Made by a program: the position numbers and the translations under genes | From: Kribbella jiaozuonensis | Lineage (GTDB): Bacteria; Actinomycetota; Actinomycetes; Propionibacteriales; Kribbellaceae | Assembly: GCF_005233875.1 (NCBI RefSeq) | Contig: NZ_SZPZ01000002.1 | Span: 1,240,001-1,304,000, forward strand | Direction: 5' to 3' | DNA length: 64,000 bases | In this document: in pieces, positions 7,272 through 15,698 of the stretch | Numbering within the stretch: the stretch's first letter is position 1 | How the letters are laid out: each line of letters begins with the position of its first letter | The notes under the pieces: model-generated | Told to the model about the DNA's origin: nothing | The model's database searches: none | Seen by the model: only the letters and a program-made list of their open reading frames with translations

Positions 7272-8228
7272 TCAGACGCTGCGGAGGGATGTGGTGGTCT
7301 TGCCGGTCCGTTGGCGTAGCAGCGTGCGGAGGGTGTTGGGCTGTTCGTAGCCGACCCTGCGGGCGATCGTCTCCAGGGACTGGTCGGTGGTGCGTAGGAG
7401 ATGGATGGCGCGTTCGATTCTCAGGTCCTGGATGAAGCGGACAGGGGAGGTGCCCATGGTCCGCTGGACGGTTCGCTGGAGGGTGCGCTCGCTGACTCCG
7501 AGGCGCCGCGCGGCTTCGGGGATGCTGATCGCCTCGCCGAGGTGGTCGCGGGCCCAGCGTTCGAACGCGGCGACGACGGGGTCGAACTGGGCCAGCGCGC
7601 TGGGCATGATGTACGGCGCCTGCGACGGGCGCTCGTCGACGACGAGATACTGAGCGACGAGGTCGGCGACGGTGGGGCTGCCGGCGCGGACGAGTGCGAG
7701 CGCCAGGTCGAGATGGCCGAACGCGGCTCCGGCGGTGGTGACCTGGTCCTCGTGGACCACCATGCTGTTCTGATCGAGATGGATCTGCGGGTAGCGAGCG
7801 CGGAAGGCCGGTGCCAGCCACCAGGTGGTCGTCGCCCGCAGTCCGTCCAGGACGCCGGCCTCGGCGAGCAGGAAGGTACCGGCGCAGGCGGAGGCGATCG
7901 CCGCGCCCCGTCCATGGGTCTTGGCGATCAGCTCCCGTGCGGGCAACGATTTCTCGCCACCGACGAGTTCGACCAGGGCATCAGGCTGCCGCTCGTTGAT
8001 GGCCGGTACGACGAGGAGATCCGCCGGATCGGCCCGGGTGACGGGCTCGCAATCCACGCTCAGCCCGGCCGACGTACGCACCCGGGACTCGAACCCGATG
8101 GTCGTGACGTTCCAGCGGGGAGCTTCGGCCAGTTGTTCCGCCATGGCGTTCGCGGTGTCCAGTACGTCGAGGATCGCCGTCAGACCGGAGTCGAACACGT
8201 CCTCGTTGACCAGAACCGCAATCTCCAC
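7272..8228 (-). CDS. GlxA-family transcriptional regulator (DJ-1/PfpI + AraC HTH)
   Basis: 318-residue regulator. An N-terminal DJ-1/PfpI (class I glutamine amidotransferase-like) domain spans about residues 1-170, with the nucleophile-elbow cysteine in ASACAGTFLLAEAG. A C-terminal AraC double helix-turn-helix spans about 215-315 (SIPEAARRLGVSERTLQRTV and the second helix IARRVGYEQPNTLRTLLRQR). The start is the GTG at 8228. This family senses small metabolites through the amidotransferase-like domain. It is divergent from the LAL regulator at 8336. A 7-bp inverted repeat (8231-8259) abuts its start codon and could allow autoregulation. Confidence 0.87.
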   Translation of the reverse strand: MEIAVLVNEDVFDSGLTAILDVLDTANAMAEQLAEAPRWNVTTIGFESRVRTSAGLSVDCEPVTRADPADLLVVPAINERQPDALVELVGGEKSLPARELIAKTHGRGAAIASACAGTFLLAEAGVLDGLRATTTWWLAPAFRARYPQIHLDQNSMVVHEDQVTTAGAAFGHLDLALALVRAGSPTVADLVAQYLVVDERPSQAPYIMPSALAQFDPVVAAFERWARDHLGEAISIPEAARRLGVSERTLQRTVQRTMGTSPVRFIQDLRIERAIHLLRTTDQSLETIARRVGYEQPNTLRTLLRQRTGKTTTSLRSV

Positions 8229-8230
8229 GT

Positions 8231-8259
8231 CGGAAACCCTATCAATCGTGTCGTTTCCG
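8231..8259. promoter_or_regulatory. Inverted repeat CGGAAAC-N15-GTTTCCG
   Basis: Perfect 7-bp arms at 8231-8237 and 8253-8259, in the 107-bp divergent gap between the GlxA-like gene and LAL regulator 1, three bases from the GlxA-like start codon. Confidence 0.5.
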
Positions 8260-8335
8260 CCCCTGACGTGACGACGGACCACCGACGTACGTTGTGGCGA
8301 GCGCTGGAATGTCCCGGCGCTTTCCCGGAGGTCTG

Positions 8336-11113
8336 ATGCGTCGCCAGCGTGAGGGCAGCGCTGCACTGCACGGCAGGCGCAGCGAGTGCGTGATCCTCGA
8401 AGATCTGGTCGCCGGCGCAAGGGCGGGCCGGAGTCAGGTGCTGGTGCTGCGCGGCGCGGCCGGGATCGGCAAGACCTCGTTGCTGGACTACCTGGAGACG
8501 TATGCCACCGGATTCCGGGTCGCACGGTCGGCCGGCGTCGAGGCCGAGATGGAGCTTCCGTACGCCGGACTCCATCAGCTCTGCGGTCCGTTCGCGAATC
8601 GACTCGACCGCCTACCCGATCCGCAACGCATCGCCCTCGGGACAGCCTTCGGCGTGACGGTCGGGGCGGCGCCGGACCGCTTCCTGGTCGGACTCGCGGC
8701 CCTGGATCTCCTGGCCGACCGGGCAGAGCAGCAACCGCTGCTCTGCCTCGTCGACGACGCGCAATGGCTCGATCACGTCTCCGCCCAGACGATCGCATTC
8801 GTCGCCCGTCGGCTCCTGGCCGAGCGCATCGTACTGGTCATCGCGATCCGGGAGCCGAGCGACGGGCTCGACTTCGCCGGCCTCCCCGAGCTCACCGTCG
8901 ACGGTCTTGCCGAGACGGACGCCGGACGGTTGCTGGACTCGGTGATCAAGGGGCCGATCGACCCGCGTGTCCGGGACCGGATCATCGCCGAGACCAGGGG
9001 GAACCCGCTCGCGTTGCTCGAGTTGCCACGCGCGTGGACAGCGGCGGAGCTCGCCGACGGGTTCGAGGAATCGGACCTGGTCCCGCCGTCGAGCCGCATC
9101 GACCAGATCTTTCTTCGTCGCATCGCTACGCTCCCGGACGACACCCGGCAGTTGCTCGTCACCGCGGCAGCTGAACCGCTCGGCGACGCAGAACTCCTGT
9201 GGCGGGCGGCGGGTGTGCTGGGGCTGAGCGCCAACGCGGGCCAGGCGGCCGAGACCGCGGGATTGATCAAGTTCGGTTCCCGGGTCGGCTTCCGGCATCC
9301 GTTGGTGCGTGCGGCCGCGTACCGGTCCGCGGCCCCCGAACAGCGTCAGGAGATCCACCGTGCGTTGGCCGAGGCCACCGACGCCGAGGTTGATCCCGAC
9401 CGACGGGCCTGGCACCGGGCGCAGGCAGCGCCGGCGCCGGACGAAGAGATCGCGGCCGAGCTGGAGCGCTCGGCCACCCGAGCGCAATCCCGTGGCGGCC
9501 TGCTTGCTGCCGCTGCTCTGCTGGAACGGGCGGCGCGCCTCACGCCGGACCCGGCCCGGCGTGCCCAACGCCAACTCGCGGCCGCCTGGCGCAAGCGCGA
9601 TGGCGGCGCCCTCGACGCGGCTCTCACACTGCTGGCCGAGGTCGCCTCGGGCCCGGCCGATGCGTTCCGGGCCGCGGAGGTCACACACCTGCGCGGGCAG
9701 ATCGCGTTCGACCAGAGACGCTCGACCGAAGCCGCCCGACTGCTACTCGATGCCGCCCCGCACCTCGAGCCGCTCGACTGCCAGTTGGCCCGCGAGACGT
9801 ATCTGGATGCGCTGGCCGCCGCGATCTGGGCGAGTGGGACAGACGAGCCCGATACGACGTACGTCGTTGCGTCGGCCGCGCGTTGCTCGCCCGCGGCCGA
9901 CGAGGTGCCACGTGTCATCGACCGTGTCCTCGACGCCTTGGCCCGCAGATTCACCGACGGCCACGACGCGGCGGTGGCTCCGCTCGCCCGAGCTCTGGCG
10001 GCCGTGCGGGGCATCGATGGCGGCGCCAAGGACGTCGGCCGGCTGCTGTGGTTGGGCGGCAACCGGGTCACGGCCATCCTCGCCACCGAACTGTGGGATT
10101 TCGGGGCCGGACGTGCGGTGGCCGAGCTCCAGGTCCGGCGAGCCCGGGACGCCGGTGCGCTGGTCCAGTTGCAGTTCGCCCTGAACGTGCTCGCGGCGAA
10201 CGAGTTGCTCGCCGGGCAGTTGACCCATGCCGCCGAGTTGGTCGAGGAGGACCGGATGATCGCCGGCATCACCGGCAACCGTCCGGTTGGCTACGCGGCG
10301 ACGCTTCTGGCTGCGCTGCGCGGTCCCGACGACGCGGCGCCGCGGTTGATCACGACGGTCCGGGACGAAGCAGCGGCACTGGGTCAGGGCAGGATCGTCA
10401 CCTTCTCCGACTACGCCAGTTCCGTGCTGAACAACGGGCTCGGGCGCCACGACCTCGCGGCCCCGGCTGCGCGCAGCGTCTTCGACCGCGATGTCGTGGG
10501 CGGGTATCAGATCATGGCGGTCTCCGAGCTGGCCGAGGCGGCCTCACGCACGGGCGACACGAAGCTGATCGCGGTGGCCCTCGAGCGGATGTCCGAGCGG
10601 GCCCGAGTCACACCGACCGACTGGGCGCTGGGGATCGAAGCCCGGCTGCGTGCGCTGCAAGGCGGCGAGCAGGCGGACGCGTCGTACCGACTGTCCATCG
10701 AGCACCTGGATCGCGCGGGGCTTCGGCTGGAGCTGGCCCGCGGTCATCTCTTGTACGGCGAGTGGCTGCGACGCGAGGGTCTGCGGATCAAGGCCAAGGA
10801 GCATCTGCTCGCAGCGCACGGCATGCTGTCCGAGATGGGGGCCGCGGTGTTCGCCGAACGAGCCCGGGGAGAGCTCGTACCGCTCGGCGTCAAGGCGCCC
10901 AGGCGAAGTGTCGAGACCACCGAGGAGCTCACCACCCAGGAGTTCCACATCGCGCGGCTCGCCCGCGACGGCCTGTCGAACGCCGAGATCGGCACCCGGC
11001 TCTTCCTCAGCCCGCGCACCGTCGAATGGCATCTCGGCAAGGTCTTCAGCAAGCTCGGCGTCAACTCGCGCCGGGAACTGCGTACCGCCGTACCTGATTT
11101 CGCGCCTGAGTAG
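8336..11113 (+). CDS. LuxR-family ATP-binding regulator (LAL 1)
   Basis: 925-residue large ATP-binding LuxR regulator. Walker A is GAAGIGKTS at about residues 39-47 and Walker B is LLCLVDDAQWLD at about 135-146. A long TPR-like helical sensor region follows. A C-terminal LuxR helix-turn-helix lies at about 864-918 (TTQEFHIARLARDGLSNAEI and SPRTVEWHLGKVFSKLG). The ATG at 8336 follows CCGGAGG. LAL proteins are usually activators that couple effector or nucleotide binding to operon induction. It reads directly towards the hydrolase/DUF4331/NiCoT genes, which begin 118 bp after its stop, so these are the likely targets (inference). Confidence 0.9.
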   Translation: MRRQREGSAALHGRRSECVILEDLVAGARAGRSQVLVLRGAAGIGKTSLLDYLETYATGFRVARSAGVEAEMELPYAGLHQLCGPFANRLDRLPDPQRIALGTAFGVTVGAAPDRFLVGLAALDLLADRAEQQPLLCLVDDAQWLDHVSAQTIAFVARRLLAERIVLVIAIREPSDGLDFAGLPELTVDGLAETDAGRLLDSVIKGPIDPRVRDRIIAETRGNPLALLELPRAWTAAELADGFEESDLVPPSSRIDQIFLRRIATLPDDTRQLLVTAAAEPLGDAELLWRAAGVLGLSANAGQAAETAGLIKFGSRVGFRHPLVRAAAYRSAAPEQRQEIHRALAEATDAEVDPDRRAWHRAQAAPAPDEEIAAELERSATRAQSRGGLLAAAALLERAARLTPDPARRAQRQLAAAWRKRDGGALDAALTLLAEVASGPADAFRAAEVTHLRGQIAFDQRRSTEAARLLLDAAPHLEPLDCQLARETYLDALAAAIWASGTDEPDTTYVVASAARCSPAADEVPRVIDRVLDALARRFTDGHDAAVAPLARALAAVRGIDGGAKDVGRLLWLGGNRVTAILATELWDFGAGRAVAELQVRRARDAGALVQLQFALNVLAANELLAGQLTHAAELVEEDRMIAGITGNRPVGYAATLLAALRGPDDAAPRLITTVRDEAAALGQGRIVTFSDYASSVLNNGLGRHDLAAPAARSVFDRDVVGGYQIMAVSELAEAASRTGDTKLIAVALERMSERARVTPTDWALGIEARLRALQGGEQADASYRLSIEHLDRAGLRLELARGHLLYGEWLRREGLRIKAKEHLLAAHGMLSEMGAAVFAERARGELVPLGVKAPRRSVETTEELTTQEFHIARLARDGLSNAEIGTRLFLSPRTVEWHLGKVFSKLGVNSRRELRTAVPDFAPE

Positions 11114-11128
11114 CGGTCCCCGTAGGTG

Positions 11129-11173
11129 ACCCGGGCCGGACCGGGCTTCGCCCCGGGTGCGGGACGGCGTCCC
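11129..11173 (+). terminator. GC-rich double hairpin after LAL 1
   Basis: ACCCGGG (11129-11135) pairs with CCCGGGT (11152-11158); an inner CCGGG-CTTCGC-CCCGG option exists. GGGAC-GGC-GTCCC follows at 11161-11173. There is no T-run, so it may be an intrinsic terminator of actinobacterial type or a structured leader of the hydrolase operon. Confidence 0.4.
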
Positions 11174-11231
11174 GGCCCGCGACGGTGGGTGGAGAGGTCA
11201 CCCGAGACCGTGAGCGAAGGAGATCCGTGCC

Positions 11232-12278
11232 ATGGACCGCAACGAGCAGAGCGGCGGATTCACCCCCGATCGGCGTCAGTTCCTCGGCGTCGCCGGGGCC
11301 GCGACCCTGGCGGCCGTCGGCGCGTCACAGCTCGGAACCACGCCGAAGGCCGCGGCCACATCGCTCACCGGTACGTCGTTCGGCACGGTGCGGCAGATCG
11401 ATGCCGGCGTACTGAACGTCGGGTACGTCGAGGCCGGTCCGGCCGACGGTACGCCGGTGATCCTGATGCACGGATTCCCGTACGACATCCACAGCTATGT
11501 CGAGGTGGCGCCGTTACTGGCCGCGGCCGGCTATCGGGTGATCGTGCCGTACTTCCGCGGCTACGGGACGACGACGTTCCGGTCGCGAACCACGCGGCGG
11601 GATGTCGATCAGGCCGCGTTCGCGCTGGACATCCTCGCGCTGATGGATGTGCTAAAGATCGACAAGCCCATCCTGGCCGGCTACGACTGGGGTTCGCGGA
11701 CCGGCGACATCATTGCCGCTCTCTGGCCGCACCGCTGTCGCGCCCTGGTCTCCACCAGCGGCTACCTGATCACGAACCTGGCGGCGAACAAACTGCCGCT
11801 GCCGGCGAAGTCCGAGTGGGCCTGGTGGTACCAGTACTACTTCTCCACCGAGCGCGGTGAACTCGGCCTGACCCAGTACCGCCACGACCTCGGCGAGTTG
11901 ATCTGGAAGTTCAACTCGCCGACCTGGAACTTCTCCGACGCGACGTACGACCGGACCGCGGCCGCCTTCGAGAACCCCGACTACGTCTCGATCGTGATCG
12001 GCAACTACCGCTGGCGGCTCGGTCTGGCCCCGGCCGAACCCCGGTACGCCGGGATCGAGAAGCGGCTCCAGAAGGGTCCCGTCATCGGCGTACCCACGAT
12101 CACCATTGACGGGGCCGACGATCCGTTCACCGCGGCCGGTGACGGCTCTGCCTATCGGGCCAAGTTCACCGGCCCTTATGAACACCAGACCCTGCAAGTC
12201 GGTCACAACGTCCCCCAGGAAGCGCCGCAGGCATTTGCCGATGCGGTCATCCGGGTCGACGGCCTCAAGCAGCGCTAG
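11232..12278 (+). CDS. Tat-exported epoxide hydrolase-like alpha/beta hydrolase
   Basis: 348 residues. The N-terminus carries a twin-arginine signal (PDRRQFLGVAGAATLAAVGA, residues 12-31), so the folded enzyme is probably exported. The catalytic core has the oxyanion motif HGFP (80-83), nucleophile Asp152 in AGYDWGSR, and the histidine in GHNVPQE (about 325). An aspartate nucleophile plus HGFP points to the epoxide hydrolase/haloalkane dehalogenase branch rather than serine esterases. It is the first gene of a run of three hydrolases, a Tat protein, a DUF4331 protein and a NiCoT permease. It is closely similar to the leaderless protein encoded at 19194-20084. Confidence 0.85.
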   Translation: MDRNEQSGGFTPDRRQFLGVAGAATLAAVGASQLGTTPKAAATSLTGTSFGTVRQIDAGVLNVGYVEAGPADGTPVILMHGFPYDIHSYVEVAPLLAAAGYRVIVPYFRGYGTTTFRSRTTRRDVDQAAFALDILALMDVLKIDKPILAGYDWGSRTGDIIAALWPHRCRALVSTSGYLITNLAANKLPLPAKSEWAWWYQYYFSTERGELGLTQYRHDLGELIWKFNSPTWNFSDATYDRTAAAFENPDYVSIVIGNYRWRLGLAPAEPRYAGIEKRLQKGPVIGVPTITIDGADDPFTAAGDGSAYRAKFTGPYEHQTLQVGHNVPQEAPQAFADAVIRVDGLKQR

Positions 12279-12317
12279 CCGCTCGCGGCCCCATCCAAGT
12301 ACCGGACAGGAGATTTC

Positions 12318-13166
12318 ATGCCACGCATCACCGTCGGAACCGAGAACAGCGCTCCGATCGAGATTCACTACGAGGACCACGGGTCCGGGCAACCGGTGGT
12401 GTTGATCCACGGGTATCCGCTCAGCGGCGCGTCGTGGGAGAAGCAGGAGCGCGTGTTGCTGCAGGCCGGATACCGGGTCGTCACCTACGACCGGCGCGGG
12501 TTCGGGAAGTCCGGCCAGCCCACGATCGGCTACGACTACGACACGTTCGCCGCCGACCTCAATGCCCTGCTCGAGTACCTCGACCTGACCGAGGTCGCCC
12601 TGGTCGGCTTCTCGATGGGCACCGGCGAGGTGACCCGCTACCTCGGTACCTACGGCTCGGGACGGGTCACCAAGGCGGTGCTGATGGGGGCGATCCCGCC
12701 CTTCCTGCTGAAGACCGGCGACAACCCCGAAGGCGTCGACGGGGCGGTGTTCGACGAGATCAAGGCGGCCATCGTGAAGGACCGGCCGGCGTACTTCAAG
12801 GACTTCCTCGACAACTTCTACAACGTCGACGTGCTCGGCGGTACCCGGATCAGCGAGCAGGCGTGGCAGGACAGCTTCACGGTCGCCATCGGCGCTTCGG
12901 CGTACGCCGCGCATGCCTGCGTGGACACGTGGCTCACCGACTTCCGCGACGACCTGCCGAAGATCGACGTACCGACGCTGCTGATCCACGGCGACGCCGA
13001 CCGCATCCTTCCGTACGCCGCCACCGCCGCGCGGCTGCCCGGTCTGATCAAGGACCTCCGGTTCGTCACCGTCGAAGGCGGCCCGCACAACATCGCCTGG
13101 ACCTTCCCCGAAGAGGTCAACCAAGCCCTCCTCACCTTCCTCAGCGCCACAGGAGAGGAGAAGTAA
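12318..13166 (+). CDS. alpha/beta hydrolase, cofactor-free chloroperoxidase-like
   Basis: 282-residue serine hydrolase of the non-haem chloroperoxidase/perhydrolase group. Visible are HGYPLSGASWEKQ (31-43), YDRRGFGKSGQP (58-68), the nucleophile elbow GFSMGTGEV with Ser99, the acid in IHGDADRILP and the histidine in GGPHNIAW. Such enzymes hydrolyse esters or lactones and can form peracids in vitro; the physiological substrate is unknown. There is no signal peptide. It follows the Tat hydrolase by 39 bp with AGGAG ahead of the ATG, and its TAA overlaps the next ATG by one base, so it is in the operon. Confidence 0.85.
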   Translation: MPRITVGTENSAPIEIHYEDHGSGQPVVLIHGYPLSGASWEKQERVLLQAGYRVVTYDRRGFGKSGQPTIGYDYDTFAADLNALLEYLDLTEVALVGFSMGTGEVTRYLGTYGSGRVTKAVLMGAIPPFLLKTGDNPEGVDGAVFDEIKAAIVKDRPAYFKDFLDNFYNVDVLGGTRISEQAWQDSFTVAIGASAYAAHACVDTWLTDFRDDLPKIDVPTLLIHGDADRILPYAATAARLPGLIKDLRFVTVEGGPHNIAWTFPEEVNQALLTFLSATGEEK

Positions 13167-14044
13167 TGCCGCTGCTCCCCGCGTCGAAGATCCCTGCGGG
13201 GTTCGTCGAGAAGACCAGGCAGGTCAATGGAATCGCGGTCAACTATGCCGTCGGCGGCACCGGCCCTACGGTTCTTCTGATCCACGGGTATCCGCAGACC
13301 TGGTACTCCTGGCGGAAGATCATGCCGGTGCTCGCGGAGCACTACACCGTGATCGCGCCCGACCTGCGCGGATCCGGCGGCTCGGACGCTCCCGAGAGCG
13401 GATACGACAAGGCCGCCCTTGCCGACGACGTACACGAGTTGCTGGTCGGGCTCGGGCTCGACGAACAGGTCAACGTCGTCGGACACGACATCGGGACGAT
13501 GGTCGCCTACGCGTACGCAGCCGCACATCGCAGCTCGACACGACGCCTGGTACTGCTGGAGGCACCTCAGGTCGACGAGACGGCGTACGAGCTACCCGCG
13601 TGGACCAAGGCCGGGCCGGGCTTGTGGAACTTCGGCTTCTTCACCTTGGACAACGGTCTGCAGGAGAAGATCGTTGCCGGACGCGAAGACATCTGGGTCG
13701 ACGGTTTCATCGGCTGGATGGAACAGGTCGAAGGCGGAGTGGACGATCAGGCTCTCGCCGAGTACGCGCAGTCGCTGCGGCGGCCTGGTTACCTGCGTGC
13801 GTCGTACGAGTACTTCAAGACGTTCCCTCAGGACGTCCTGGACACGATCCGGAACCGCAGTACGACGCTGACGATGCCGGTGCTGGCGGTAGGCGCCGAA
13901 GGCGCGCTCGGCGAACTTGTGCCGGAGCAGGCCCGGAAGTACGCCGACGATCTGACCGGCGCTGTGGTCCCGTGCGGCCACTGGATCGCGGAGGAGGCTC
14001 CCGAGCTTCTGCTCGGCCACCTGCTCCCGTTCCTCAACAGGTAG
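13166..14044 (+). CDS. alpha/beta hydrolase, epoxide hydrolase/dehalogenase type
   Basis: 292 residues. HGYPQTWYSWRKI (40-52) and DLRGSGGSDAP are typical of soluble epoxide hydrolases and fluoroacetate or haloacetate dehalogenases. The nucleophile is Asp108 in VVGHDIGTMVAY. The base is the histidine in PCGHWIAEEAPE near the C-terminus. The ATG at 13166 overlaps the preceding stop (TAATG) and AGGAGAGGAG precedes it. Three successive hydrolases, two of them of Asp-nucleophile type, suggest a pathway acting on an epoxide, halo-ester or lactone. The true substrate cannot be read from sequence. Confidence 0.84.
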   Translation: MPLLPASKIPAGFVEKTRQVNGIAVNYAVGGTGPTVLLIHGYPQTWYSWRKIMPVLAEHYTVIAPDLRGSGGSDAPESGYDKAALADDVHELLVGLGLDEQVNVVGHDIGTMVAYAYAAAHRSSTRRLVLLEAPQVDETAYELPAWTKAGPGLWNFGFFTLDNGLQEKIVAGREDIWVDGFIGWMEQVEGGVDDQALAEYAQSLRRPGYLRASYEYFKTFPQDVLDTIRNRSTTLTMPVLAVGAEGALGELVPEQARKYADDLTGAVVPCGHWIAEEAPELLLGHLLPFLNR

Positions 14045-14057
14045 GAAAGGAATGTCA

Positions 14058-14606
14058 GTGAACATCAGTAGAAGGGGCGTGCTCGGCGGACTCGCCGCGG
14101 CGCCGGTCCTTTACGGCATCGGCTCGGCCGCCACCGCCGTCGCCACGACATCGCGGCCGGGTGCAGGCGACGGTCTGGAGCGGGGAGCAGAGCGGCGGTT
14201 CAACGCCCCGCTGCTCACCCCGGGAACCCGGCTGGTGCTACCGGCAGGCGTCAAGGCTGTGCCGATCCGGGATTACTACCGCCGTCCGCGTCTCGCCTCG
14301 GCGGTGTCTGTCTGGCCGCGGATGACGGCAACCGACGGCACCACGGTCGACGCGTCGGTCGTGCCCGAGCGCGGCGCTCCCACCCGGATCGCGATGCTGA
14401 GCGGGTTCACGGAGGGCTGGTACGAGCTCGTCCATGCGAGCGGACGGGCAGACCGGGTGACGTGGGACGCCGGCAAGCTTCCGTTCCTCTGGTTCTACGG
14501 CGAGTTCGGTGCCACCACGGTCGAGCCGTACCACGACGTGTTCTACACGGTCGCGTTGCAGCCGTTCTCCCGCATCCCATATCCACGCAACAGCTTGGCC
14601 GGCTAG
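14058..14606 (+). CDS. Tat-signal secreted protein of unknown function
   Basis: 182-residue protein I do not recognise. It begins with a twin-arginine signal (NISRRGVLGGLAAAPVLYGI) followed by an Ala-rich cleavage region (SAATAVATT). The mature part of about 145 residues is rich in aromatics near the end (FLWFYGEFGATTVEPYHDVF). The GTG at 14058 is preferred because AGGAAAGG sits 7 bases upstream. The ATG at 14052 is in frame but too close to that site. It lies between a hydrolase and the DUF4331 gene, with gaps of 13 and 7 bp, so it is firmly in the operon. The tight linkage suggests it works with DUF4331 at the cell surface (inference). Confidence 0.65.
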   Translation: MNISRRGVLGGLAAAPVLYGIGSAATAVATTSRPGAGDGLERGAERRFNAPLLTPGTRLVLPAGVKAVPIRDYYRRPRLASAVSVWPRMTATDGTTVDASVVPERGAPTRIAMLSGFTEGWYELVHASGRADRVTWDAGKLPFLWFYGEFGATTVEPYHDVFYTVALQPFSRIPYPRNSLAG

Positions 14607-14613
14607 GAGCCTC

Positions 14614-15696
14614 ATGTCTCACCACTTCGATTACCCGACAGACGAAACACTCGACATCACCGACGCCTTCTGCTTCGCCGGCGCCGGCGACCTCATCGAC
14701 GATGTCCTGGCCCCGCGCACGGTCTTCGGGATGAACACCTCGCCGCTCGAGGGCCAGCCCTGGAACCCGGACGGCTACTACGAGCTGAAGATCGACACCA
14801 ATCATGACTACGTCGAGGACATCACGTTCCGGGCGACGTTCCCGATCGGCGCCGACGGCTTGCAGTACGTGCAGGTAGAGCAGCTCACCGGCCGCGCGGC
14901 GACCGACCGCACTGCCAGGGGCACGATCATCACGCCCCGCCACGCTCCCGTCGGGGAGGTCGTCGAGTGCCGCGGCGGTATCAAACTCTTCGCCGGAACA
15001 CGCCTCGATCCGTTCTACAACTTCATCCCGTTCCCGGTCGCGACGGCGGAAGCGCTTGCCGCCGGCACCTTTCCGGACTTCGACGCGCTGCGGCCGGCCA
15101 CCGACTCGTTCGCGAACTCGACCGTCAGGTCTTTCGTCCTCGAGGTGCCGGTCAAACTCACGGGCCGCCGTCCGGTGAACTTCTGGGGGACTACGGCGTA
15201 CTTCGACAAGGGGCACCGGACCTGGGTCCAGCTCCAGCGCGCGGCCGCGCCCAACATGACGACGTTCTTCGACTTCGCCGGTGGCTCGGCAAAGGTTGCC
15301 AACTACAACAGCACCGCCCCGACGATCGACCTCGTGGGCCGGCCCCGGCACCCTGCGACCGACCCCGCCAAGGGAATCTGGGGTCAGGTGCGGGACAACA
15401 TCGCAGCGGTCGTCGAGGCCGGTGGAACGTACGGCGATCCGCCGCACAAGTTCCCCACCGCGCTGGCCTACGGTGCCTGGGCGGCAGACAAGCTGCTCCC
15501 GAACGTGATCACGTTCACTCCTGGCACCGTCGCGCTCTGGGATCCCTGGTTCGACAGCGAGAACGGCAAGGGCATCGTCGAGGACATTGCGTCCAACGTC
15601 ATCAAGATGATCGTGAACCAGGATTTCTCCTCGGGACTCAAGCCCGCGCCGATCCTCGACTACTTCCCCTACCTCGCCACGCCACCGGCCGGCTGA
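14614..15696 (+). CDS. DUF4331 family protein
   Basis: 360 residues. The DUF4331 hallmark opening is SHHFDYPTDETLDITDAFCF (residues 2-21), followed by strand-rich sequence (YYELKIDTNHDYVEDITFRA) and a middle section with GIKLFAGTRLDPFY. DUF4331 proteins are typically extracytoplasmic and of unknown function. This copy has no obvious signal peptide of its own, and the gene before it encodes a Tat-exported protein, so piggy-back export is conceivable but unproven. GGAG lies 5 to 8 bases before the ATG. It is followed directly by the nickel/cobalt permease gene, which hints at a metal link. Confidence 0.8.
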   Translation: MSHHFDYPTDETLDITDAFCFAGAGDLIDDVLAPRTVFGMNTSPLEGQPWNPDGYYELKIDTNHDYVEDITFRATFPIGADGLQYVQVEQLTGRAATDRTARGTIITPRHAPVGEVVECRGGIKLFAGTRLDPFYNFIPFPVATAEALAAGTFPDFDALRPATDSFANSTVRSFVLEVPVKLTGRRPVNFWGTTAYFDKGHRTWVQLQRAAAPNMTTFFDFAGGSAKVANYNSTAPTIDLVGRPRHPATDPAKGIWGQVRDNIAAVVEAGGTYGDPPHKFPTALAYGAWAADKLLPNVITFTPGTVALWDPWFDSENGKGIVEDIASNVIKMIVNQDFSSGLKPAPILDYFPYLATPPAG

Positions 15697-15698
15697 TC

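Noticed and set aside
11652..13124. Minus-strand frame of 490 codons
   Set aside because: It is a shadow of two hydrolase genes; its composition is low in hydrophobic cores and no motif is seen.
13189..13201. ATCCCTGCGGGGT, core of the 19-bp palindrome
   Set aside because: It lies 24 bp inside a hydrolase gene, the outer bases of the motif are missing and the codons explain it (IPAGF).
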